From positions 3,286,001-3,350,000 of the forward strand of contig NZ_OX044366.1 in NCBI RefSeq assembly GCF_943846705.1: 64,000 nucleotides of DNA. The letters are read 5' to 3'. The DNA is from an uncultured Pseudomonas sp. (GTDB lineage Bacteria; Pseudomonadota; Gammaproteobacteria; Pseudomonadales; Pseudomonadaceae). A model generated the notes under the pieces. That model had not been told where the DNA came from. It did not search any database and saw only the letters and a program-made list of their open reading frames with translations. The translations under genes were made by a program, and so were the position numbers. Shown here one piece after another: positions 25,689-34,119 of the stretch; within the stretch, counting starts at the first letter, position 1; each line of letters begins with the position of its first letter.

Positions 25689-26891
25689 ATGCGCTTTTCC
25701 AACCTGACTCAACGTATCGCCGGTGACGGCGCTGCCGCCTGGGATATCCACTACCGCGCCCTGGCTCGCCAGGCGCGTGGTGAGGACGTGCTGCTGCTGT
25801 CGGTCGGTGATCCCGATTTTGACACCCCGCAGTCGGTGGTGCAGGCCGCCATCGACAGCCTGCTGGCCGGCAATACCCACTACAGCGAGGTCACCGGTAA
25901 GCGTGCTCTGCGCGAGAGCATCGCCAAGCGCCACAGCCTGCGCAGCGGTCAGGCGGTCGACGCCGACCAGGTGGTGGTGCTGGCCGGAGGCCAGTGCGCG
26001 CTGTTTTCTGTGGCCCAGTGTGTGCTCGAAGCCGGCGATGAAGTAATAGTCGCCGAGCCGATGTACGTGACCTACGAGGCCGTGTTTGGTGCCTGTGGCG
26101 CCAAGGTCATTCCGCTACCCGTGCGTCCGGAGAACGGCTTTCGCGTGCAGGCCGAGGATGTTGCCGCAGCCATCACCCCGCGCACCCGCGCCCTGGTACT
26201 GAACAGCCCGCACAACCCGTCCGGGGCGAGCATCCCGCGTGCCACCTGGGAGGCCTTGGCCGAGCTGTGCGTCAAGCACGACCTGTGGCTGATCTCCGAT
26301 GAGGTCTACAGCGAGTTGCTCTATGAGGGTGAGCATGTCAGCCCCGGCAGCCTGCCGGGCATGGCCGAACGCACCGCAACCATCAACAGCCTGTCCAAGT
26401 CCCACGCCATGACCGGCTGGCGGGTGGGTTGGGTGGTGGCGCCGCCAGCATTGGCTGAGCACCTCGGCAACCTGGCGCTGTGCATGCTGTATGGCTCACC
26501 GGACTTTATTCAGGATGCCGCCTGCGTCGCCCTGGAGGCGCAAATGCCCGAGCTGGAAGCGATGCGTGAAGCCTATCGGCAGCGTCGCGATCTGGTCTGC
26601 GAATGCCTTGCCGGCAAACCCGGGCTGCGCGCCCTGAAGCCCGACGGCGGCATGTTCGTGATGGTCGATATCCGCGCCACTGGTTTGTCTGCCCAGGCCT
26701 TCGCCGACCGCCTGCTCGACCGTCATGGCGTTTCGGTGCTCGCCGGTGAAGCCTTCGGCCCTAGCGCCGCTGGGCATATCCGTCTGGGCCTGGTGCTCGG
26801 CAGTGCGGCGCTGCAGGACGCCTGTGGGCGCATTGCCCGTTGCGCTGGTGAACTGATCGAGCAACAGCTTGAGGAGCCGTGCCATGCATAA
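25689..26891 (+). CDS. aruH: Arginine--pyruvate transaminase (AruH)
   Basis: A 400-residue class I/II aminotransferase. DPDFDTPQSVVQAAIDSLLA and the tract Y65-x-G70 (HYSEVTG) form the N-terminal substrate region. NSPHNPSGASIP contains the conserved Asn-Pro and the cofactor-contacting Asn, and SDEVYSEL holds the Asp/Tyr pair. Lys237 in INSLSKSHAMTGWR is the Schiff-base residue, with Arg in HIRLGLV binding the carboxylate. It converts arginine and pyruvate to 2-ketoarginine and alanine. Its start follows aruI by 19 bp and its end overlaps the aldehyde dehydrogenase start by 8 bp, fitting one operon controlled by AruRS. Confidence 0.87.
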   Translation: MRFSNLTQRIAGDGAAAWDIHYRALARQARGEDVLLLSVGDPDFDTPQSVVQAAIDSLLAGNTHYSEVTGKRALRESIAKRHSLRSGQAVDADQVVVLAGGQCALFSVAQCVLEAGDEVIVAEPMYVTYEAVFGACGAKVIPLPVRPENGFRVQAEDVAAAITPRTRALVLNSPHNPSGASIPRATWEALAELCVKHDLWLISDEVYSELLYEGEHVSPGSLPGMAERTATINSLSKSHAMTGWRVGWVVAPPALAEHLGNLALCMLYGSPDFIQDAACVALEAQMPELEAMREAYRQRRDLVCECLAGKPGLRALKPDGGMFVMVDIRATGLSAQAFADRLLDRHGVSVLAGEAFGPSAAGHIRLGLVLGSAALQDACGRIARCAGELIEQQLEEPCHA

Positions 26892-28302
26892 GCACACGCA
26901 GTTGTTTATCGATGGTGCCTGGGTGGCGCCTGCAGGTAGTGGTTTGGCTGAAGTGCTCAACCCGGCGACCGAGCAGGTAGCCGGCCTGGTGCCGCTGGGT
27001 GATGAACGTGATGTTGAGCGTGCGGTGCAGGCTGCGCGCCGAGCCTTCCCAGCTTGGGCGGCGACCCCGTCCACGGTGCGTGCCGGTTATATCCAGTCCC
27101 TGGCCGATCAGCTCGAAGCCCGCGGCGATGAGATGGCGGCATTGATTACCAGCGAACTGGGCATGCCGGTGCAATGGTGCCGGTCGATCCAGGTCGACGG
27201 CCCCCTCGACGGCTTGCGCCACTACGTCGAAGTCGCGGCCTTGATGGATGAGGTGCGTGAGGTCGGCAACTCCTTGGTGATGCGTGAGCCAGTGGGCGTG
27301 TGTGCCTTTATCAACCCCTGGAACTACCCGCTGCATCAATTGATCGGCAAGCTCGCGCCAGCGCTGGCGGCTGGCTGCACCGTGGTGGTCAAGCCCAGTC
27401 AGGAGACGCCGCTGCACGCCTTCCTGCTGGCGCAGATCATTCAGTCCATCGGCTTGCCGGCAGGGGTGTTCAACCTGGTCAGCGGCCCTGGCTCCAAGGT
27501 CGGCGAGGCATTGGCCAAGCACCCTGAAGTGGACATGGTGTCGTTCACCGGCTCCACCGGTGCGGGTGTACGCGTGGCCCAGGCCGCCGCGCCGTCGGTT
27601 AAGCGCGTGTGTCTGGAATTGGGCGGCAAGTCGCCGCTGCTGATCGCCGAGGACGCGGACCTGGCCGCCGCCGTGCGCCACGGTGTACAGGACGTGATGA
27701 TCAACTCCGGGCAGACCTGCACCGCGCTGACGCGCATGTTGCTGCCAGCCAGCCGCTACGCCGAGGCCCTGGAACTGGCCGTGGCCGAAACCGAGGCCTT
27801 GCGCCTGGGCGACCCGCTGGACCCGCAGAGCTTCCTCGGGCCGATGTGCTCGGCCGGTCAGTTGCGCACGGTGCGCGACTACATCCGTATCGGCCAGGAG
27901 GAAGGCGCGCGGCTGCTCCATGGTGGCAGCGCCGTGCCGAGTGGCTTCGAACGCGGCTTTTATCAGCTGCCGACGCTGTTCGCCGATGTCGACAACCGCA
28001 TGCGCATCGCCCAGGAAGAAATCTTCGGTCCGGTGCTCTGCCTAATCCCCTATGCGGACGAAGCGCAAGCGGTGCAGCTGGCCAATGACTCTCCGTTCGG
28101 CCTGTCCAGCGGTGTCTGGGCCGGTACCCCAGCGCGTGCCTTGGGTCTGGCGCGGCAGTTGCGTGCGGGCCAATGTTTCATCAACGGCGCCGCCTTCAAC
28201 TACCACGCGCCCTTCGGTGGCTACAAACAGTCGGGTAATGGTCGCGAGTGGGGCGAAGAGGGGCTGGCCGAGTTCGTCGAGATCAAGGCCGTGCAGTGCT
28301 GA
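26884..28302 (+). CDS. Aldehyde dehydrogenase, probable 4-guanidinobutyraldehyde dehydrogenase
   Basis: A 472-residue NAD(P)-dependent aldehyde dehydrogenase. FINPWNYPLHQLIGKLAPAL and VVKPSQETP bind cofactor, FTGSTGAG is the glycine motif, the general base Glu lies in CLELGGKSPLL and the nucleophile Cys in NSGQTCTALTRML; EEIFGPVLCLI is typical. The ATG at 26884 lies inside the aruH stop region, so translation is coupled. By operon context it oxidises the AruI product 4-guanidinobutyraldehyde to 4-guanidinobutyrate, a task done by a distant kauB gene in P. aeruginosa. A guanidinobutyrase is not in the window. Confidence 0.82.
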   Translation: MHKHTQLFIDGAWVAPAGSGLAEVLNPATEQVAGLVPLGDERDVERAVQAARRAFPAWAATPSTVRAGYIQSLADQLEARGDEMAALITSELGMPVQWCRSIQVDGPLDGLRHYVEVAALMDEVREVGNSLVMREPVGVCAFINPWNYPLHQLIGKLAPALAAGCTVVVKPSQETPLHAFLLAQIIQSIGLPAGVFNLVSGPGSKVGEALAKHPEVDMVSFTGSTGAGVRVAQAAAPSVKRVCLELGGKSPLLIAEDADLAAAVRHGVQDVMINSGQTCTALTRMLLPASRYAEALELAVAETEALRLGDPLDPQSFLGPMCSAGQLRTVRDYIRIGQEEGARLLHGGSAVPSGFERGFYQLPTLFADVDNRMRIAQEEIFGPVLCLIPYADEAQAVQLANDSPFGLSSGVWAGTPARALGLARQLRAGQCFINGAAFNYHAPFGGYKQSGNGREWGEEGLAEFVEIKAVQC

Positions 28303-28358
28303 GAGAGGGTTAAAAAGTCTGGAATACCGCATACCGTTGAGCTGCTTTAGTGCGGCTT

Positions 28359-28396
28359 GCCAAGTGAAGTCGCGCTCGCTAGCGACTTCACTTGGC
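28359..28396. terminator. Perfect 15-bp inverted repeat between convergent genes
   Basis: GCCAAGTGAAGTCGC (28359-28373) is the exact reverse complement of 28382-28396, with an 8-nt loop. It lies between the convergent aldehyde dehydrogenase and Rrf2 genes. No T-run follows on either strand, so it is an atypical terminator or another hairpin element. Confidence 0.6.
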
Positions 28397-28425
28397 TTCA
28401 ACCGTTTGAGCTCGACGAGTAAAGA

Positions 28426-28860
28426 TCAGTCTCTGGCCTCAAGGGGCGGGTCGAAAGCGACAAATAGTTGATCAGCGGTGATTCCCTGCAGGTCCTGACG
28501 GATGTTGTTTTCCATCAATGCAAAAAGGTTGAGGAATACCGAATGGACTTTGCAGTGGTCTTCCATACCAGAAAATGGGTTGTCGATTTTCTCGGCAATC
28601 AGCGAGCTTTCTTGTACCGCATCGTAGACCTCGCTGAGGGTTATTTCCTGCGGCGGCCGAGCCAGGGTCAGTCCGCCACGGGCACCCCGGTAAGACTTGA
28701 GAATGTTGGCCTTGACCATCAGTGCAACCAGATTGCGTACGCGAGTTGGATGGGTCTTTACCCATTTTGCGATGGTCTCGGTGCGCAGCTTCTGTGGTGC
28801 GTTGGCCGCAACGAAAGAGAGGATGTAAGAAGCAGTGATCAGCCGGGTGGACTGGCTCAT
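28426..28860 (-). CDS. Rrf2-family transcriptional regulator
   Basis: A 144-residue winged-helix protein: MSQSTRLITASYILSFVAAN, VKTHPTRVRNLVALMVKANI and SYRGARGGLTLARPPQEITL are the Rrf2 N-terminal, recognition and wing segments. The effector region has one cysteine (DHCKVHSVFLNL) instead of the three that ligate an Fe-S cluster in IscR. It therefore belongs with the NsrR/CymR-like or cluster-less members. It is divergent from the FAD-linked dehydrogenase and peptide transporter genes, the likely targets. ATG 28860 has a good GGAG upstream; longer frames do not. Confidence 0.85.
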   Translation of the reverse strand: MSQSTRLITASYILSFVAANAPQKLRTETIAKWVKTHPTRVRNLVALMVKANILKSYRGARGGLTLARPPQEITLSEVYDAVQESSLIAEKIDNPFSGMEDHCKVHSVFLNLFALMENNIRQDLQGITADQLFVAFDPPLEARD

Positions 28861-29041
28861 GGCGAGCTCCGTAATGGGTGGAAGTCGGCGCAGAAACAGC
28901 GTCCAAACGGTTGGGCTGAGCGTGCCGTACGATCGGTCAAGCTGAACAGATAAATGGTTAATATCCAAGTAACAATTAGTAAACGCTTTGTACGAGTAGC
29001 CCTTATAAAAATCAATGCAGCCATTTAACGAGGCTCTGGTA

Positions 29042-30424
29042 ATGACTGACCTGTTGAATTCGTTACGCGTAATAGTGGGTGAGCAGGGTGTTCTGCAGGG
29101 CGAGGCTGTGCGTAGTCGGCAGAGTAGCTACTGGCATCGTCAGCCCATGCAGGCGCAAGCCATATTGCGCCCGGCAACTGTGGCTGAGCTTTCAGCCTGC
29201 CTGCGCCTGTGTCATGCGGCCGGTCAACCAGTTATCCCGTTGGGCGGTAATACGGGCTTGGCAGAAGCGACCGCTAGCACTGCGGAGCACATGATGCTGT
29301 CGCTGGAGCGCATGCAGCGGATTGAGGCGGTGGATGAGGTTGGCCGGAGCATGACCGTGGAAGCGGGCGCCATCTTGCAGACGGTTCAGGAGCGGGCGGT
29401 CGAGTCGGGGCTGTTATTTCCCGTGGACCTGGGGGCCAGAGGCAGTTGCAGCATTGGAGGCATGCTGGCGACCAATGCCGGCGGCTTCAGCGTGTTGCGC
29501 TACGGCATGATGCGCGAGCGCGTGCTGGGGTTGGAGGCGGTGCTGGCCGACGGCACAGTAATTTCCTCCCTCGGCGGTTACTTGAAGAACAACACCGGCT
29601 ATGACCTCAAGCAGTTATTTGTCGGCAGCGAAGGCACGTTGGGGGTGATCACGCGTGCGGTGTTGCGCCTGGAAGAGCTGCCGACGGCGCGAACCTGCGC
29701 GATGATCGCCGTGCGCGATTTTGCTCAGGTAACGGCCTTGTTAAAGCACCTGGATCGCGCGGCCAACGGCGCACTTTGCGCGTTTGAGGTGATGTGGAGT
29801 GAGTTCTTCGCGCTCAATACCGGGGGGCATTCCGCGCATCGTTCGCCTTTCGCCGAGGCGTGGCCCTTCTATTTGTTGGTGGAGTGGCAGGGACGTGATG
29901 AGCACGATTTGCGCGAGCGCTTCGAGCAGGCGCTGGCTGTTGCTTTCGATGATGACCTGCTAACCGACGCGGTCATCGCCCAGTCGCTGAATGAGCGTGA
30001 AGCGCTCTGGGCGATCCGTGAGGCAAGCGAGCCAGAGGAATTATTTTTCGACCGGACCCAGGGCTTCGATGTCAGTTTGGCCATCCGCGATATGGAAGCC
30101 TTTGTCTGCCGCTTGAAGGTTGATCTGGCCGAGTTGGATGAGCGGGCGACACTTTTGGTCTTCGGGCATCTGGCAGATGGCAATTTGCACCTGACCGTGG
30201 GCATGCATGAGCCTGGGCCGAGCCACGCCGAGGTAGAACGGGTGGTTTATACCTGCGTGCAAGCCTTCGCCGGTGCAGTATCCGCCGAGCATGGTATCGG
30301 CTTGGAGAAAAAAGCCTGGTTACCGATTAGTCGGCAGCCGGCTGAACTTGATCTGATGCGTTTACTCAAGCGCACTCTGGATCCTCGCGGAATCCTCAAC
30401 CCAGGAAAAATTTTCGACCTCTGA
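29042..30424 (+). CDS. FAD-linked 2-hydroxyacid dehydrogenase (GlcD/D-2-hydroxyglutarate dehydrogenase type)
   Basis: A 460-residue flavoprotein with a PCMH-type FAD domain: PVIPLGGNTGLAEATAST, GGMLATNAGGFSVLRYGMMR, YDLKQLFVGSEGTLGVITRA. The C-terminal FAD-oxidase domain holds DGNLHLTVGM and AEHGIGLEKKAWLP. Such enzymes oxidise D-lactate, glycolate or D-2-hydroxyglutarate and hand electrons to the quinone pool or ETF. No partner glcE/glcF genes are present, so the D-2-hydroxyglutarate dehydrogenase-like stand-alone type is favoured. ATG 29042 lies in a strong codon context; nine upstream codons in frame are considered leader. Confidence 0.86.
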   Translation: MTDLLNSLRVIVGEQGVLQGEAVRSRQSSYWHRQPMQAQAILRPATVAELSACLRLCHAAGQPVIPLGGNTGLAEATASTAEHMMLSLERMQRIEAVDEVGRSMTVEAGAILQTVQERAVESGLLFPVDLGARGSCSIGGMLATNAGGFSVLRYGMMRERVLGLEAVLADGTVISSLGGYLKNNTGYDLKQLFVGSEGTLGVITRAVLRLEELPTARTCAMIAVRDFAQVTALLKHLDRAANGALCAFEVMWSEFFALNTGGHSAHRSPFAEAWPFYLLVEWQGRDEHDLRERFEQALAVAFDDDLLTDAVIAQSLNEREALWAIREASEPEELFFDRTQGFDVSLAIRDMEAFVCRLKVDLAELDERATLLVFGHLADGNLHLTVGMHEPGPSHAEVERVVYTCVQAFAGAVSAEHGIGLEKKAWLPISRQPAELDLMRLLKRTLDPRGILNPGKIFDL

Positions 30425-30566
30425 AAAGCATTGGCATGTGGGCAATTTTTGCGTTATAAAATTGTTAATGTGATCGTTACGCTAACATTTAAAGGGTAAG
30501 CATTTCCCACTGAAGCGCTGTGCACATACCGGCTGAAAGTTTCCAATCCTTGAAAGGGGCAACGCC

Positions 30567-32168
30567 ATGAACAATAAGAAAAATAATCTGACTCAAACAA
30601 TTATCGACGGCCACCTGCCGCGCCGCGACTTTCTCAAGTTGGCTGGCATGGCAGGCATAGCCGGCGCGGCATTGTCTTTTGGCTTCCCCCTGAATGCCTG
30701 GGCGCAGGAGGGCACCCCCAAGCCTGGTGGCGTGTTGCGGCTCGGTTTGGCCGGTGGTAGCACCTCGGATTCCATGGATCCTGGCTCATGGAGTGACACC
30801 TTTACCTTTGTTGGCTTCTCCGCGGTGTACAACAGCCTGGTGGAGATCGGGGTGGACGGCAATGCTATCCCTGAGCTGGCAGAGAGCTGGGAGGCGTCCC
30901 CGGATGCGCGCGTGTGGACGTTCAAGTTGCGCCAGGGCGTGCAGTTTCATAACGGCAAGACCCTGACTGCCGAAGACGTAGTGGCGTCGGTTCAACACCA
31001 CCTGGGTGATAAGTCGACTTCGGCGGCAAAAACCGTGCTCGGCGATGTTCTCGCGGTTAAGGCACAAGACAGCAACAGCGTGGAGTTTGAGCTGCGCTCG
31101 GGCAACGCTGATTTCCCTTTCGTGATGGCGGACTATCACCTGGTCATCATGCCGAGCCAAGACGGGGTTGCCGACTGGCGCGCCGGCAGCGGTACCGGCG
31201 GCTATCGAATCAAGTCGTTTGAGCCAGGTGTGCGCATGGCCCTGGAGCGTAACCCGGGCTACTGGAAGCCGGGCCGCGCGCATTTCGACAGTGCCGAACT
31301 GATCAGTATTTCCGATGGCGCCGCGCGGATCAACGCGCTGATTACCGGTGAAGTTGATGTAATCAACAAGGTCGACCTGAAGACCATCAACTTGCTCAAA
31401 CTCAATCCCAATATGGTGATTGAGGAAACCAAGGGTGCCCAGCATTACACCTTCCCGATGCTGTGCGACAGCAAGGAGTTTGGTGACAACAATATTCGCA
31501 TGGCGATGAAGCACGCCATCGACCGTGAAGCCATGCTCGGCTCCGTGTTGCGTGGCTACGGCTCGGTCGGTAATGACCACCCGCTGCAGCCCGGTCATCG
31601 ATTCCTGAATACCACGCTGGAGCAGCGCACATACGACCCAGATAAAGCGCGTTTCTACCTGCGCAAGGCTGGCATGGAATCCCTCAACGTACGCTTGCAA
31701 GCTTCCGATGCCGCTTATTCAGGCGCGGTGGACGCTTCGGTGCTGTTTAAAGAGCAGGCCCGGGCGGCCGGCATCAACATCGATGTGGCGCGCGAACCGG
31801 CCGACGGCTTCTTCTCCAACGTGTGGAACAAGCAACCCTTCACCACTTCCTTTTGGTACAGCAGCCTGACCGCCGACCGTATGTTCAGCATCGGCTATGC
31901 CAAGGGCGCCAGCTGGAACGAAACCCATTGGGAACACGAGCGTTTCAATGAATTGTTGAATAGCGCCCGGGGCGAGCTCAACGAGCCGCTGCGCCGTGAG
32001 ATGTACAACGAGATGCAGCAGCTTTGCAGGGATGAGGGCGGTGCCTTGATCCCATTGTTCGCCAACTCGGTGGCGGCGCGCTCCAAGCGAGTTGCCCACG
32101 GTCCTGAAACCGCGCCGTACGGTGAGCTGGACGGGCTGCGGCTGATCGAGCGTTGGTGGCAGGCCTAA
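30567..32168 (+). CDS. ABC transporter substrate-binding protein, peptide/opine family 5, Tat-exported
   Basis: A 533-residue SBP_bac_5 protein. The N-terminus has a twin-arginine signal, PRRDFLKLAGMAGIAGAALS, cleaved near NAWAQEG. The body shows the family features: ELAESWEASPDARVWTFKLR, GVQFHNGKTLTAEDV, GTGGYRIKSFEPGVRMALER and the C-terminal GALIPLFANSVAARS. It delivers a peptide or similar ligand to the two permeases and double ATPase encoded downstream. Tat export suggests folding before export, as seen in several Pseudomonas family 5 proteins. Confidence 0.9.
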   Translation: MNNKKNNLTQTIIDGHLPRRDFLKLAGMAGIAGAALSFGFPLNAWAQEGTPKPGGVLRLGLAGGSTSDSMDPGSWSDTFTFVGFSAVYNSLVEIGVDGNAIPELAESWEASPDARVWTFKLRQGVQFHNGKTLTAEDVVASVQHHLGDKSTSAAKTVLGDVLAVKAQDSNSVEFELRSGNADFPFVMADYHLVIMPSQDGVADWRAGSGTGGYRIKSFEPGVRMALERNPGYWKPGRAHFDSAELISISDGAARINALITGEVDVINKVDLKTINLLKLNPNMVIEETKGAQHYTFPMLCDSKEFGDNNIRMAMKHAIDREAMLGSVLRGYGSVGNDHPLQPGHRFLNTTLEQRTYDPDKARFYLRKAGMESLNVRLQASDAAYSGAVDASVLFKEQARAAGINIDVAREPADGFFSNVWNKQPFTTSFWYSSLTADRMFSIGYAKGASWNETHWEHERFNELLNSARGELNEPLRREMYNEMQQLCRDEGGALIPLFANSVAARSKRVAHGPETAPYGELDGLRLIERWWQA

Positions 32169-32325
32169 ACGCTGTACGTCTGCTGCATCTAGCGGTCTGT
32201 GGGGTTGCTGATGAACTCGTTGGAGAGACTGAAAAGCGCTAATGCGCTATCAGTGCACCCCAATAACGATTCATTACGCTCACCACGCAGGCCGCTTGCA
32301 GCCACAACGTTTGCAGAGGATTGAT

Positions 32326-33288
32326 GTGGTGAAAAGTATTTTATTGCTGCTAGTGCAGCGCCTGGCTTTGGGCTTGCTGTCGCTGTTCGCAGTATCGGTA
32401 ATCATCTTTCTGGCGGTTGGCTTGCTCCCTGGGGATATTGCCCAGGCTATGCTCGGCCAGGCAGCCACGGATGAAACTGTCGCGGCCTTCCGCGCACAAC
32501 TGGGGTTGGATCAACCGCCGTTGATGCGCTTCATGCAATGGATTGGCAACTTCCTGCAAGGGGACTTGGGTGTTTCCCTGGCCAACCAGCGGCCAATATC
32601 CGAGCTGGTCGGCGCACGCCTGGGCAATACCCTAACCCTCGCAGCCCTGGCCGCACTGGTCTCGGTGCCGCTGGCGCTGCTGCTCGGCATGCTCGCGGCG
32701 TTGTACCGCAACTCCTGGTTCGATCGCGCGCTGAATACCTCAGCCTTGAGTGCGGTGTCCTTCCCCGAGTTCTTCGTCGCTTACATCCTCATTATGATTT
32801 TTTCGGTGAAGCTCGGCTGGTTCCCAAGTATCTCCAACCTGGCACCGGATGCGTCCTTCGCTGAGGTGTTCGAACGATCGGTGCTGCCGGTGGCGACCCT
32901 GAGCCTGGTGGTGATTGCGCAGATGATGCGCATGACCCGCGCGGCGCTAATCAACTTGCTAGCCAGCCCCTATATCGAGATGGCGCGGCTCAAAGGTATC
33001 AGCCAGGCGCGGATCATCTTTCGCCACGCCTTGCCCAACGCACTTGCACCGATAGTCAACGTGGTGGCGCTGAACCTGGCTTACCTGGTGGTGGGGGTAG
33101 TGGTGGTGGAAGTGGTCTTCGTCTACCCGGGGCTCGGTCAGTTGCTGGTGGACTCGGTCGCCAAGCGCGATATCCCCGTGGTTCAGGCCTGCAGTCTGAT
33201 TTTTGCGGCGACCTACGTAGTACTCAATACGCTGGCCGATGTGCTTGCCATTGCGAGCAACCCTCGCCTGATGCATCCAAAGGGGTAG
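32326..33288 (+). CDS. Dipeptide-type ABC transporter permease (DppB-like)
   Basis: About 320 residues, six membrane helices, with an N-terminal cytosolic-to-membrane start LLLLVQRLALGLLSLFAVSV. FRAQLGLDQPPLMRFMQWIG and the EAA loop ARLKGISQARIIFRHALPNA next to the ATPase interface are typical of DppB/OppB. GTG 32326 (or the next GTG) is chosen because AGAGGA precedes it; the longer frame to 32242 lacks a site. It forms the inner-membrane channel with the DppC-like protein that follows 3 bp later. Confidence 0.87.
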   Translation: MVKSILLLLVQRLALGLLSLFAVSVIIFLAVGLLPGDIAQAMLGQAATDETVAAFRAQLGLDQPPLMRFMQWIGNFLQGDLGVSLANQRPISELVGARLGNTLTLAALAALVSVPLALLLGMLAALYRNSWFDRALNTSALSAVSFPEFFVAYILIMIFSVKLGWFPSISNLAPDASFAEVFERSVLPVATLSLVVIAQMMRMTRAALINLLASPYIEMARLKGISQARIIFRHALPNALAPIVNVVALNLAYLVVGVVVVEVVFVYPGLGQLLVDSVAKRDIPVVQACSLIFAATYVVLNTLADVLAIASNPRLMHPKG

Positions 33289-33291
33289 GAC

Positions 33292-34119
33292 ATGACGCGT
33301 TTGTTCAAAGAGCTGTACCGAGCGCCACTGAGTGCGCAATTCGGTTTTCTTGTAATAGTCGTCTACGTGCTGCTGGCTGTTCTGGCACCGCTGCTGGCGC
33401 CGTACGGCGAAACCGAGATCGTCGGCGATGGCTTCGCTCCGTGGGGCGGGCAATTTCTCCTGGGCACCGACAACCTTGGTCGGGACATGTTTAGCCGACT
33501 GATCTACGGGGCGCGCAACACCGTGGGCATTGCCTTCGCGGCCACGCTGTTGGCCTTCTTGATCGGCGGCCTGGCAGGGTTGGTCGCGGCGCTGAAAAGC
33601 GGTTGGGTGGACCAGGGATTGTCGCGCCTGGTGGACATTCTGATGGCCATTCCGCAACTGATCTTTGCCTTGCTGATCCTCAGTGTGGTGGGTACCACCG
33701 CCACCTCCTTGGTGCTGGTGATTGCCTTGCTGGACGCCACTCGGGTGTTCCGGTTGACCCGTGCGGTGGCAATGAACGTGGTGGTTCAGGATTTCGTCGA
33801 GGCTGCGCGGTTGCGTGGTGAGGGCCTGTGGTGGTTGGCGACCCGCGAGGTCTTGCCGAATACCGCGGCGCCGCTGATCGCCGAATTTGGTCTGCGTTTT
33901 TGCTTTGTCTTCTTGTTCATCAGCGCCTTGTCCTTCCTCGGCCTGGGCATTCAACCGCCGACGGCCGACTGGGGCAGCATGGTCCGCGATAACGCGGTGC
34001 TCATCACCTTTGGCAATGTCACGCCGCTGTTGCCCGCACTGGCGGTTGCAGTGCTGACGGTCGGGGTCAATTTCGTTGTCGATTGGATGCTGCACAAATC
34101 CAGCGGACTCAAAGGATGA
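33292..34119 (+). CDS. Dipeptide-type ABC transporter permease (DppC-like)
   Basis: A 275-residue permease with six helices. GTDNLGRDMFSRLIYGARNT is the diagnostic DppC/OppC stretch, and the EAA motif is AARLRGEGLWWLATREVLPN. FLFISALSFLGLGIQPPTAD and the terminal helix complete the family pattern. Its stop overlaps the start of the ATPase gene (ATGATGG), so expression of the transporter parts is coupled. The substrate remains unspecified; dipeptide, opine and glutathione systems share this pattern. Confidence 0.88.
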   Translation: MTRLFKELYRAPLSAQFGFLVIVVYVLLAVLAPLLAPYGETEIVGDGFAPWGGQFLLGTDNLGRDMFSRLIYGARNTVGIAFAATLLAFLIGGLAGLVAALKSGWVDQGLSRLVDILMAIPQLIFALLILSVVGTTATSLVLVIALLDATRVFRLTRAVAMNVVVQDFVEAARLRGEGLWWLATREVLPNTAAPLIAEFGLRFCFVFLFISALSFLGLGIQPPTADWGSMVRDNAVLITFGNVTPLLPALAVAVLTVGVNFVVDWMLHKSSGLKG

